A stretch of 15,201 nucleotides of DNA from NCBI GenBank assembly GCA_009801085.1, contig VNWV01000077.1, positions 1 through 15,201 on the forward strand, given 5' to 3'. The translations under genes and the position numbers were made by a program. Below the pieces are notes generated by a model. The model worked only from the letters and a program-made list of their open reading frames with translations. It did not search any database and was not told the DNA's origin. Of the stretch, positions 1-8,117 are shown piece after piece (within the stretch, counting starts at the first letter, position 1; every line of letters starts with the position of its first letter). This stretch comes from Lasiodiplodia sp. COLG20 (Eukaryota > Ascomycota > Dothideomycetes > Botryosphaeriales > Botryosphaeriaceae).

Positions 1-244
1 CAATCTCCGCATCGTCACCGGGGTAGAAGTCCAGAGTGTACTGCTGGCCGACGGCGAGCTCGGTGCGCTCCGTTGCCTGGTAGGTCTGGAACTTGCAGGG
101 GTACTGCTCTGGGGTGAGGGGGCTGCGGTCCTGCCTCAACTGGGTGGCGTCAAAGGGCAGTGGGTTCTTCATGCATATGTGGGCGCTAGCCAACGGCATG
201 GCAGCGAGGGCGGCTGCACCTATGGCGGAGAGAATAGGAGCCAT
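1..244 (-). CDS. Secreted LPMO-like protein, 5' part only (gene runs off the left edge)
   Basis: The frame opens with ATG at 244-242 and stays open to the window edge (81 codons). Residues 1-21 form a classic signal peptide: a hydrophobic Ala/Leu/Ile core ending in LASA. Cleavage after that Ala would put histidine first (HICMKNPLPFD), followed by SPL and YPCKF motifs. An N-terminal His followed by M-x-x-P-x-P-F and a PCK motif resembles fungal copper-dependent lytic polysaccharide monooxygenase-like secreted proteins, where the first His is half of the copper 'histidine brace'. The second copper His would lie outside the window, so activity cannot be judged. The family is inferred from the N-terminal pattern. 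The alternative is a secreted protein that only shares this start. The exact AA family is not assigned. Confidence 0.6.
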   Translation of the reverse strand, partial: MAPILSAIGAAALAAMPLASAHICMKNPLPFDATQLRQDRSPLTPEQYPCKFQTYQATERTELAVGQQYTLDFYPGDDAEI

Positions 245-284
245 AATTCAAAAGTTTGCACTGAACGAGTTGGAGGGCGAGTAA

Positions 285-347
285 GGACTGGCTGGACTGG
301 CTGGACTGGCTGGACTGGCTGGACTGGCTGGACTGGCTGGACTGGCT
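285..347. repeat. 9-bp minisatellite, seven perfect copies
   Basis: GGACTGGCT is repeated seven times without error at 285-347, then decays into TGACTACCT and TGACTAGCA. It lies 41-103 bases upstream of the LPMO-like start codon, so it is probably in that gene's 5' leader or core promoter. Because 9 is a multiple of 3, it keeps ORFs open in every frame (PVQ or SPA repeats); I treat those as artefacts. Confidence 0.9.
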
Positions 348-1414
348 TGACTACCTTGACTAGCACTGTGACACTGAAACGAGTGTACTGACGACCAAAG
401 GAGCGGAAGGTGTTGAGCGCGAAGGGAACGAGTGGACCATAACACACGAGCACTTAAGTGAGTGAATTGGGGCCCTCAGCAATGAAGCCATCTCTGAGAA
501 GACAGTTTACACGCTGATGGGTACCATTGAGTGCAGACCCTTTTCGTGCTGCTCTAGTCTCCTGTCTGCCGCAGTACCTACACCCCGCCCTTGCATCTAC
601 TTTGCCATTGGTAGGACGTGCGTCGTTGTAGGCTCTACAAAGTCAAGCCCATCATACAACTCATGGGGTCATGTAACCTCCCTCCCTGTGTGCCGGGCGT
701 CCCTGCGTGCCGAAACAAATACGAGGTGCTTCTACTTCACAGCGATATAAAGTCTATGCACACATTGAAGTTTTTGTAGCTCTAAGTAAACTTTAATCCA
801 CAGATACTACTTAATAGCTAAAGCCTTTCTTGAATGAAAATTTGTCCGAACGTGGCCGTTTATCGCCTACTTTCTGTAGAGTATATCATCTTCGAGCGAC
901 AGGATACCTTCGCTGCAGCGCCAATATCAATCTCTTATCACTTTTGAACTCTATAGAAGAACCTCGCCAGAGCTCTAAAATCCTACTAAATAGTTAGAAA
1001 GTTAAAATCGACGATGTGGCTGGCGCAGCGTTAAAATTCGCCACGTAGGTAGGTATAAACGAGTAGATCGATAGGACAATCTTAGTTAGTGTAATACGAC
1101 TGGCTATGCGCTAATTGTTATTACAGTACAGAAGTACTTAGGTAAGCTACTCTTTCTTCTCTGCTAAGTCTGTGGCTGTTCGACCTATGGCTGCCCTCAG
1201 CCTAACTTCTTCTGGCGGACGCAGAATTCCTTATGTGCAGAAATAGAAACGCCGTCACTATTTATCCTTAAAAATGTCTACTAATCTCTACCAAAGGAGT
1301 CTCTGTAAGGTAAGTAGAAACGAATAGATGGTATTTGTCGAACAGCATCACGTCAATCGTCAACAACACCAGATGATATCATGGTGGCAACTGTTACGTC
1401 GACTTCGCCACCGT
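348..1414. other. Gene-poor interval between the LPMO-like gene and the NLR locus
   Basis: No ORF here has coding character. From about 770 to 1360 the DNA is AT-rich, full of TpA steps and stop codons in all frames, like RIP-degraded fungal repeat DNA, although I recognise no element. A TATAAAG string occurs near 745 with no ORF behind it. Confidence 0.5.
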
Positions 1415-1449
1415 CCACCGATAACGGTGGCCAACATCATGTATATAAA
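1415..1449 (+). promoter_or_regulatory. Hairpin next to a TATA box, pointing toward the NLR 3' end
   Basis: A perfect 6-bp inverted repeat (CCACCG, ATAA loop, CGGTGG) at 1415-1430 is followed 11 bases later by TATATAAA at 1442-1449, then by a pyrimidine-rich leader-like stretch to about 1535. This is the layout of a fungal core promoter on the plus strand. No plus-strand coding ORF follows, so the product could be a non-coding RNA antisense to the NLR, or the site may be the relic of a lost gene. The role is inferred. Confidence 0.35.
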
Positions 1450-1538
1450 CAGACGAAGTTACACTCTTTCATAGTCCATCCAGAATCACAAGATCGTTCT
1501 CATACATCTTTCTGCGATCAACCGACAGTATTTCTATT

Positions 1539-1634
1539 GTAAGGATAGCTGGGTATAAAGAAGAAAAGAAGAAAAAAAAGGTACAGGTAAAGTGTAAATG
1601 CACTTGCACGTTGGCCCTAATGGCTAATTCTTAG
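1539..1634 (+). other. Candidate 5'-leader intron of a plus-strand transcript
   Basis: GTAAGG at 1539, a CTAAT branch-like motif at 1624-1628 and TTAG ending at 1634 make a plausible 96-base fungal intron behind the TATA box at 1442. It contains a purine tract (about 1557-1580). There is no coding evidence on either side, so this is only a splice-signal match. Confidence 0.2.
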
Positions 1635-1807
1635 CTGGAGCGTCTTCCTACCATCCAGGAGCCACCCGGCGGCGCTGAGGCTTGTTGCCCGAGGGGCCTG
1701 ACAGTCTTCTCTTCGAAATGTTGCTCGACTTCAGTTCCTGATGCTGATCTACTGGGGACTGATCTAACCCAATAATGCACACGCTGCTGTTGTTGGGTGT
1801 CGCTCAT
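1631..1807 (-). CDS. 58-codon ORF overlapping the end of the NLR tail (ATGA)
   Basis: ATG at 1807-1805 shares bases with the TGA that ends the NLR tail frame (1806-1804). The frame then runs 58 codons to TAA at 1633-1631. The product is polar, with a run of four Gln near the start and a Pro/Gly-rich end (QQASAPPGG). It lies in GC-richer DNA than the flank beyond 1630, which is why I list it. No family is recognised and the -3 context is ordinary. It is either the original C-terminal extension of the NLR, thrown out of frame by an indel, or a small separate protein, or chance. I favour the first, weakly. Confidence 0.3.
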   Translation of the reverse strand: MSDTQQQQRVHYWVRSVPSRSASGTEVEQHFEEKTVRPLGQQASAPPGGSWMVGRRSS

Positions 1808-2358
1808 GAAACCTCTAACGCTCGGTCGAAGCGACGTCCGTCTTCCTCCTCAGCTCCTAGGTTATAAACAGATGATTCTGTTATATGTTCCATTTCAGAC
1901 TCGTTTAATAAATCACAGAAAGCAGCTAGAACCCTCTCCGATACTAATCGACTGGGATGGTCTTCTGCGAGTACTTCCGCTTGTATCGCGACGACACGCT
2001 CGAGCAGCTCGACTGCGTCCTTGACCTGTCCGTTTGCTTGGTATACTCGGGCGAGCTCGTGTTGCGACGCTAGTCGGTCGGGATGGTCTTCTGCGAGCAC
2101 TTCCGCTTTAATCGCGACGACACGCTCGAGCAGCTCGACTGCGTCCTTAACCTGTCTATTTGCTTGGTATGCTCCGGCGAGCTCGTGCTGCGACGCTAGT
2201 CGAAAGGGATGGTCTTCTGCGAGCACTTCCGCTTGTATCGCGACGACACGCTCGAGCAGCTCGACTGCGTCCTTGACCTGTCCGTTTGCTTGGTATACTC
2301 GGGCGAGCTCGTGTTGCGACGCTAGTCGTGAGGGATGGTCTTCTGCGAGCACTTCCGC
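1804..2358 (-). pseudogene. Open NLR tail behind the in-frame stop: three more TPR repeats plus C-terminus
   Basis: This is the same reading frame as the NLR, continuing directly after its TAA (2361-2359) for 184 codons to TGA at 1806-1804. It holds three full 42-residue TPR units, a diverged last unit (RLVSERVLAAF) and a non-repetitive acidic end. The diverged final unit is how TPR arrays normally finish, so this was part of the gene. Separate translation is unlikely: the first in-frame codon that looks like a start is GTG, and there is no promoter. It is absent from the protein if the stop is real. The continued absence of other stops argues that the nonsense change is recent. Confidence 0.75.
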
Positions 2359-2845
2359 TTAAATCGCGACGACACGCTCGAGCAGCTCGACTGCGTCCTT
2401 GACCTGTCCGTTTGCTTGGTATGCTCCGGCGAGCTCGTGCTGCGACGCTAGTCGGTAGGGATGGTCTTCTACGAGTACTTCCGCTTGTATCACGACGACA
2501 CGCTCGAGCAGCTCGACTGCGTCCTTGACCTGTCCGTTTGCTTGGTATGCTCCGGCGAGCTTATGCTGCGACGCTAGTCGTAAGGAATGGTCTTCTGCGA
2601 GCACTTCCGCTTGTATCGCGACGATACGCTCGAGCAGCTCGACTGCGTCCTTGACCTGTCCGTTTGCTTGGTATGCTCCGGCGAGCTCGTTCTGCGACGC
2701 TAGTCGTGAGGGATGGTCTTCTGTAAGCACTTCCGCTTTAATCGCGACGACACGCTCGAGCAGCTCGACTGCGTCCTTGACCTGTCCGTTTTCTTGGTAT
2801 GACATGGCGAGAACGTGCTGCGATAATAGCCGATCCGCGTCACCT
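1920..2845 (-). repeat. 126-bp TPR-coding tandem array, seven near-identical units
   Basis: The block CGCTCGAGCAGCTCGACTGC (plus strand) recurs at 1997, 2123, 2249, 2375, 2501, 2627 and 2753, exactly 126 bases apart. Each unit encodes 42 residues of kinesin-light-chain-type TPR (QANGQVKDAVELLERV core). Units differ at few sites: the residue after EDHP (S, Y, F or D), G/R then A/V before Y in the next helix, and K or Q after VAI. Edge units are more diverged than inner ones. High internal similarity with a few variable positions is the pattern of fungal NLR sensor repeats kept similar by unit exchange. Confidence 0.9.
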
Positions 2846-5160
2846 TCGGCGAGATTCCTATCCCTCCATTCGCAAGACTTCTGCAGCCAAAGAACAGCCT
2901 CTTTTATCCTCCCATCAATACGCAAGCACCGCCCGACCTTAAGACAGAGCTCGCTCTTTTCGCCTGTGTCTTGGCACTGTTCGTTTCTATCTATACGTGC
3001 CACATGTGGCAGATAATCGCGCCAGATCTCGCGATTTCGGTAATCGTCAGATGGAAAGGCTTCCGAGAGGTGTTTCATTGCCTTTATACTCAGCGCTTCT
3101 ACCGCCCTCTTCTCACTAACCCATATCCTCGTCGCCAAATGGACGAGTCGATGCATATCAAATTTCTTGCCATCGCCTCGTCGCTCCAGAAACGAGTATG
3201 CGCATAGCGTACCGATGGCCTCTTCTAGCTGGGCTTTAGGATGATCTGTTGGTAAAATGGAACGTGGAATTGCTTTCCATTCGATGTAGGATATAAAGGC
3301 GAGGAGATTAGCCGCCAACTTGTCTTGTTCAGAGATTTTGTTGAATGTAATCGTCCATGTCTTTGCGACTGCGTTTGCCGAGTTCGGGTATCGTGTCTTG
3401 TCGTCGAAATTCCGGCTTAGGATGATGATAGCATCTCCGTCTGTGTTCTTCAACAGCAGTAGATAGTCGGAGACGGCGATTTTGTTTGTGTTGATATAGG
3501 CTGCCGCCTGCGTAATAGCCAATGGGAGGCATTCCAGCTCATGGAGAAGATCTATCATGATCCCATCATTGTCACAAGGGCTCTTTCGGAGTAGCGACTT
3601 CTTGAACAAGTCTACTACCTCTTGTCTCGCCATCTTTCCTATCTCAACTACATTGCTACCCGCCAGATGTTGCGCAATCTCTCCATGGCGCGTCGTGAAT
3701 ATAGTTAAGCCATCTTCACTTTCTGGTAGGAAGGTTAACAAACCTTCTCTTTGCTCAGAACCACGAAGTATGTCCAGGCTATCAACGTTATCGACGATGA
3801 GTAACCATTTGCCCGCCTTCTTTCCGCACAACCATCGCCGTACTAGTCTCTTAACGTCATCATCGCTTTTCTGGCGCATTTCCAACGCTGTTGCTATCTC
3901 CATGCAACTGCGCTCGAAAGCTTCCATGCTCATCGCTTGGACCCAGAAAATAGAGAATTCTGGATAGTCTTCCTTGACAGAGTATGCAAATTGCAGCGCA
4001 ACTTGTGTCTTGCCGATGCCACCAAGGCCGCTAATTGCCACCGTCTGGCAATCTTGATTTACAAGTAGCTTTTGTTTCAGCATCTCAAGCTCTGCACTTC
4101 GGCCGACAAACTGACGATTTTGTAGGAAGGGGAGGCAGAATTGCACTACGGCGTGTAAGTCTAATTTCTCTACATAGAGCTCTAAATAGCTACACTAACC
4201 TCGTGTTGCTTCATCGACCGTCTGCGTCTTCATCACATCTACTGCCGGTATTACCAATAGCAACTCCTTTGCGTATGCTGCCGCTGTTCCAGCCGCGTAC
4301 GGCTGCCATTCCTTGTTCTTGTGTGAGTCGGCGTAGTCGCAAATTCCACGGATCACCAGACATGGAAAACTGTTCATCAGGCCCGCCGCCTCCATCTCGA
4401 AGCACATCACCCCGCCAAATTCAGAGCTAATCTGGTCTCTTATAGCGCCGTCCCTTATCACCTGGTTTCCCGATGCGATCGTGCCGTAGTGAGGTTCGGG
4501 TCTGTTCACGGCTCTTTTCTTCCGATGTAGCTTTCGTGTATCGTCGCAGAGCATACAGTTATTCCCCCCTCCAACATGGTTATAGCCTCCGTCGAACAGT
4601 ACGTCGTCGCCGACCTGGTCGCGGCTGAATTGGGGCAGCTTGCTGAGTTTTAGCATGTGCAGCCAAGGATCGCTCTTAGCTCGGCCATATCTCGCTTGTA
4701 GCTTCGTGAGGGCGCTAAGGAGGATTGGTGGAGGAGTATTCAGGAAGCCGGTTCTCTCGAAACCGCTCGGCGTCGATTTTCCAAAGTCGTATTGGATGAC
4801 CCCACCATGACCCTTAGCTGGCTGGCTAACAACAACATCTCCGAGTCGAATATCTGTTCCTGGGCTAGGGACGCCGCCTCCAATCCCAACCATAAGTCCG
4901 AATCGAATTGCGCGGAAGGTGGACTTCATCTGCATTGCAACCGCTGCGGCCGAGTTGGTGCCGGTCTGACCTGCGGGCAGACAGGCAATCGCAACATTAT
5001 GCTCGCCGATGCTTCCGAGGGTGTAAATATTGGTGTCATTGCCGTCCGAAGGGAGATCATCATGCTCTTCGTCGAGCATCTCCTGTGCCGCGATGAGTTC
5101 GATGGGCAAAGCACAGACCCACCCTACCGTGTAGTCGTCGCGGCTGAGGCGATGTGCCAT
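2359..5160 (-). CDS. PNP/NB-ARC/TPR NLR-like receptor (coding 5160-4200 joined to 4145-2359)
   Basis: With the intron removed the protein has 915 residues. Residues about 8-305 are a PNP_UDP nucleoside-phosphorylase-like domain: DYTVGWVCALPIE at 9-21, glycine loop VGIGGGVPSP at 91-100, GTIASGNQVIRD at 226-237, FEMEAAG at 254-260, and VIRGICDYAD at 269-278. The NB-ARC part has Walker A GLGGIGKT at 360-367, Walker B LLIVDNVD at 435-442, TTRHGEIA at 471-478, a GLPL-like CLPLAITQAA near 526-535 and an MHD-like MHRLVH at 651-656. TPR units start near 757. The family acts in fungal non-self recognition and incompatibility; the homologous immune PNP domain of bacteria and some eukaryotes cleaves ATP/dATP (Rousset et al. 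2023), so cell-limiting nucleotide loss is the likely output. I chose the ATG at 5160 because family homology starts there and its context is AAAATGG. The frame is open back to another ATG at 5511, adding 117 residues I do not recognise. A TAA at 2361-2359 ends the protein inside the fourth repeat. Confidence 0.85.
4146..4199 (-). other. 54-base spliceosomal intron in the NLR
   Basis: On the minus strand the intron starts GTTAGT at 4199 and ends CCGTAG at 4146, with a CTTAC branch-like motif upstream of the acceptor. Removing it joins the PNP frame to the NB-ARC frame in phase 1, restoring one Val codon across the junction. Without it the PNP frame stops at TAG 4197-4195. It separates effector and NTPase domains, which fits domain-swapping evolution in this family. 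Confidence 0.85.
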
Positions 5161-5511
5161 TTTGACAAGTGCTGACTTCAACGTCTGTAATTTTTCTCTG
5201 AGCTTTCTGCTCAACTGGAAAGAGGCTGAGAACTGGCATAGAGCAGGAAGAAGGCTGGAAGGCTCTTTTACTACGAAGCTGAGCCTCGTTGCGGCACAGT
5301 CGTGTTCCACACTGATACCTGCACGCCCCGTTAGGGCACAAATACCCACGTTTGATTTGCTGTCCGGCAAAAGGAACAAGGCTGCTGCCTTGGGTGACGT
5401 GGCTGCTTGCGACCAGGCTTCGGCTCGAGCTCTACTTCTAGCCCACACCCTCAAGTCGCTCCTTCTTAGCATTGTATATACTCTTAAACTTTTAAGCAGC
5501 TCTACTTGCAT
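5161..5511 (-). promoter_or_regulatory. NLR leader/promoter region, open in frame with the NLR
   Basis: These 351 bases carry no stop in the NLR frame, but the encoded residues do not look like a known domain. A TATATA string at 5475-5480, about 315 bases upstream of the chosen start, could be the core promoter. This would make the stretch 5' leader. If transcription starts further upstream, translation could instead begin at 5511. Confidence 0.35.
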
Positions 5512-6063
5512 TCTATCGCATCGTATATCGTAAAGCGTGGCTAAGCGCCGCTAACCTTCAAAGTCTTCAGTAGCCGCAAGGCTGACGCTTATCATACATA
5601 CACTAAAAAATGTTGGTCTTAGCGCCCGAAGTTCTACCGTTTTTCGTAGAACACCGAAATCCGATCCAGCAGCCCGCAGCGAGCGCACGCCTTTCAACCA
5701 CGTAAATAAACGGTAATATTACTTTAGAGTTACGTCTTATACTACTAGATACTTTCTGTGAGAATTTTATCTACATATAACTATAATAACGCGGCTGTTT
5801 TGCTGCTTTTCTCTTTGCCTGATAATAAATAACCAATACCGCGTCGAACGACTGCTAGAGCGACAACTACTTTTAGTAACGCACGCGTGCAGGTCGTTAC
5901 ATATTTACTACTTAATGGAGCATGAGCTTAATCGTTGGCAGATTAATGCCTTGATGCCTAATTTGGTCAAGATGTCCATGGCCAACGCCACTCGTTAGTT
6001 AGAAAAACAACCAGAAATCCATCTTCAGCTTGCGGACTAGTTTCTATTTGGAGGCTCCCATGA
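5512..6063. other. AT-rich, stop-rich gap upstream of the NLR
   Basis: There is no supportable gene. TpA-rich sequence with stops in all frames (especially 5700-5870) suggests RIP-degraded repeat DNA. It adjoins the hAT-like remnant and may belong to the same dead element. Confidence 0.45.
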
Positions 6064-6297
6064 CCGAGCTCCGTTACTACTCCTTGCCATGAAGCTGGTC
6101 ATGACCTTTTACTAGTTAGCGGAGAGAGATTAATACTGTGTATATGCATACAGATCTACGAGCGAGGGACCTTGCCCCATTTCGATGTGGTGGCGTATGT
6201 CCTAGACTCTGAAGGATTGAGGCTCTCCATGAGGATTTCACTGGCGCGATTAATATCAGCCTATAATGACGATGGCGATAGGAAAGGGAATGGGTGA
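6064..6297 (+). pseudogene. hAT-family transposase remnant with RIP-like changes
   Basis: A 77-codon open stretch sits in otherwise stop-filled DNA with no proper start, between TGA at 6061 and TGA at 6295. Its part FDVVAYVLDSEG followed by ISLARLISAYNDDG lines up without gaps, by eye, with the fungal hAT pattern (V-V-A-H-[FY]-[IL]-D, then L-x-R-L-x-G-x-H-S-G-E-N). The family's H-S-G is Y-N-D here. CAT to TAT, AGT to AAT and GGT to GAT are all C-to-T or G-to-A transitions, which is the RIP signature. The upstream W-T-S-P-N motif is not preserved. The family assignment is from memory of the motif, hence moderate confidence. Confidence 0.45.
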
Positions 6298-7268
6298 TAG
6301 GCGGCGCCAGGCATCAGCGGAAGGGGCACGTAGCTGCCTATGGAAACTTCTAGAATTTGCGCCACACTAGGATCAGTTTTAGTATAGCGTAGCATATAAT
6401 ACGGCTAGTTCAGTTTTGATACGGCATAATGTAAGCGAGGATCTCTAGCCATGTCTTGGCGTCAATCACCCTGTGATCGGCGAAACTCTGGGAATGCTAG
6501 ACGCCAAGGGCTGAGGTTTGAAAAAGCTTCTAGAAATATTTTGCTTATGTGTGAGGTTCGTAATATTATCCCGAAATTCAAAAAGCTTCCTGCATTCGGG
6601 ACGTAGTAGGGGATGAAGTTCGAGCGCTTCTTTATGCTATAAAAGGATCGGCCGAAAGCACAGCCAAGATCGCCGTAATTTTGGTATTATGGTGTGGAAG
6701 TCAGAGGAGAAATGGATAAAGAATAGATTTATATTAATGGTAGATCTATAGACTCTGGAGGGAAGACTCAATATGCTAATTAGTTGAATTTGTTTCGGCA
6801 CGGTGGGTTTTTCGCCACGCAGGGAGGGAGGTTAGATTCTGTATTTCCCTGCACGATGAACCGAACGAGGGAGGAAGGCGACCAGCGGCGCGGCTGCTCG
6901 CCGAGGGTGAGACAAGACCCCGTCAGTTGCCAAAACTGTGATGAGAGTAGGAACAAAATTTTTGCAGCAAGCTGACTGCCGGAGGAGAAAGCGAGGAGAG
7001 TGGAAAAAAAATTGCATTGGGCGTAAATATGAGGTGGAGTAGAAGACAAGGCCAACAAATAGAGAGGTAGACGCAGAAATGAGGGCGGCGCAGAAAATTG
7101 AGGCGGTCTTGGCAATTTTCCGGGGGTTTGCAGTGCCCCCCGAACACTGCGCCGCTCGTGGCATCGTCCAAGTCTGTGTCAGAACGCCGGCAGCAGTCTG
7201 TGAAATTCTGGTAAAGAAACTATGGCCGTCACATTTCTTTGAGAACACGCCGTCCTTCTCACTCCAAG
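6298..7268. other. Gene-poor interval upstream of the RING-H2 gene
   Basis: No convincing gene. A consensus TATAAAAGG at 6638-6646 has no ORF longer than about 20 codons behind it. A 152-codon minus-strand frame (7290-6832) has no recognisable domain and overlaps the purine-rich promoter side of the RING gene, so I read it as a shadow. Confidence 0.45.
6455..6508. repeat. 9-bp perfect inverted repeat, 36-base loop
   Basis: CTTGGCGTC at 6455-6463 is exactly complementary to GACGCCAAG at 6500-6508. It could be a hairpin, the ends of a tiny terminal-inverted-repeat element, or chance. No flanking target duplication was seen. Confidence 0.4.
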
Positions 7269-7394
7269 TATATAAGTCAGCGATCGACATTCTCCTCCGT
7301 GCTACACTGTTTCCCTACTTTTCCAGCTTCGCTCTGGCATCTCCATACATCCACAGGTTTTACCTTTGCTCACCTCTTCTTGTAATACTTCATC
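7269..7394 (+). promoter_or_regulatory. Core promoter and leader of the RING-H2 gene
   Basis: TATATAAG at 7269-7276 lies about 120 bases before the ATG, followed by a pyrimidine-rich leader (CTACTTTTCC, CTTTGCTCACC, CTTCTTG), a common layout in filamentous fungi. Confidence 0.6.
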
Positions 7395-8117
7395 ATGGAC
7401 TCCATCGAAGACATGGTCCGTGCTACCACGGATCAAGTCATTCTGCAAACACCTGACCGTCAGCCTTCTAGACTGAAGACTTGGGTTCAAGACTTTGTCG
7501 CATCGCTCGAGGATAGCGAGTTGTCTTCCTACCTGATGTGGTGCAATTCGAGAGGTATAAGGGCTGTTCTAGAGCAGGAAAGCTCTGAACGATGCGCCTT
7601 AGCGCTGGCGGACCTTTGCGGGAAGAAAGAATACACAACCATCACAACTAATGCGTTCCTGATGCTCGATGACGAAAAGCGCATCGCAATCCTCAACAAC
7701 TGCCTCGAACAAGCAGGCGAATATCGACCGCTTTACAAAAACTTGATTGACCGGATAACTGCCTTCAGCGAAAACAAAATTCGGGAATGGAACCCGGAAC
7801 GGAATCTTCAGGACGATGAATTTGCGATACCTGACCAGTACGTGTACATAGGCGCCTGGCCCGAAGGATTTTCAGCGTCCGCGAAGAAGTGTGTATTTTG
7901 CGACAATGACTATAAAAAGTGGCAACTTTTGTATGGCGCCGACTGCGGCAAACACACCTTCCACGAGACATGTGAAATGAAAGATGATAGGGACAAGGGA
8001 ATCGTTGAGAGCGTGTGTAGCAGTTGCAACGGTGGAGGTTATCAATCTCGCAATGAGTTGGAGTCCGAGGTAAGAGAAAGGCTGCTACGAGAACAACGCC
8101 AGAGCAGCCAGCCTTAG
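7395..8117 (+). CDS. RING-H2 zinc-finger protein, single exon
   Basis: A 240-residue protein with one zinc-binding module near its C-terminus: C166-x2-C169, C184-x2-H187-x2-H190-x2-C193, C208-x2-C211. This is the C3H2C3 (RING-H2) order with 14 residues in both loops, so two zinc ions in cross-brace geometry are expected. RING-H2 proteins are typically E3 ubiquitin ligases recruiting an E2 enzyme. The tryptophan and proline that usually help E2 contact are not obvious here, so ligase activity is likely but unproven. Residues 1-150 are mostly helical-looking with no recognised domain. The tail from about 219 is charged and may be helical. No signal peptide or membrane segment is seen. The start has a strong context (A at -3, G at +4). 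It stands alone between gene-poor gaps. Confidence 0.8.
   Translation: MDSIEDMVRATTDQVILQTPDRQPSRLKTWVQDFVASLEDSELSSYLMWCNSRGIRAVLEQESSERCALALADLCGKKEYTTITTNAFLMLDDEKRIAILNNCLEQAGEYRPLYKNLIDRITAFSENKIREWNPERNLQDDEFAIPDQYVYIGAWPEGFSASAKKCVFCDNDYKKWQLLYGADCGKHTFHETCEMKDDRDKGIVESVCSSCNGGGYQSRNELESEVRERLLREQRQSSQP

Noticed and set aside
220..453. Minus-strand ORFs with PVQ or SPA repeats
   Set aside because: They are translations of the 9-bp minisatellite in the leader of the LPMO-like gene; a 9-base unit keeps all frames open.
1997..2776. CRISPR-like regular repeats
   Set aside because: The 126-base periodicity is contiguous coding TPR units without spacers, in fungal DNA.
2021..3016. Plus-strand ORFs rich in Ser/Thr/Cys across the TPR array
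   Set aside because: Antisense shadows of the 126-bp repeats; periodicity comes from the NLR coding strand.
6832..7290. 152-codon minus-strand ORF upstream of the RING gene
   Set aside because: No domain, and it overlaps the RING gene's TATA box and leader; composition fits the reverse of purine-rich promoter DNA.
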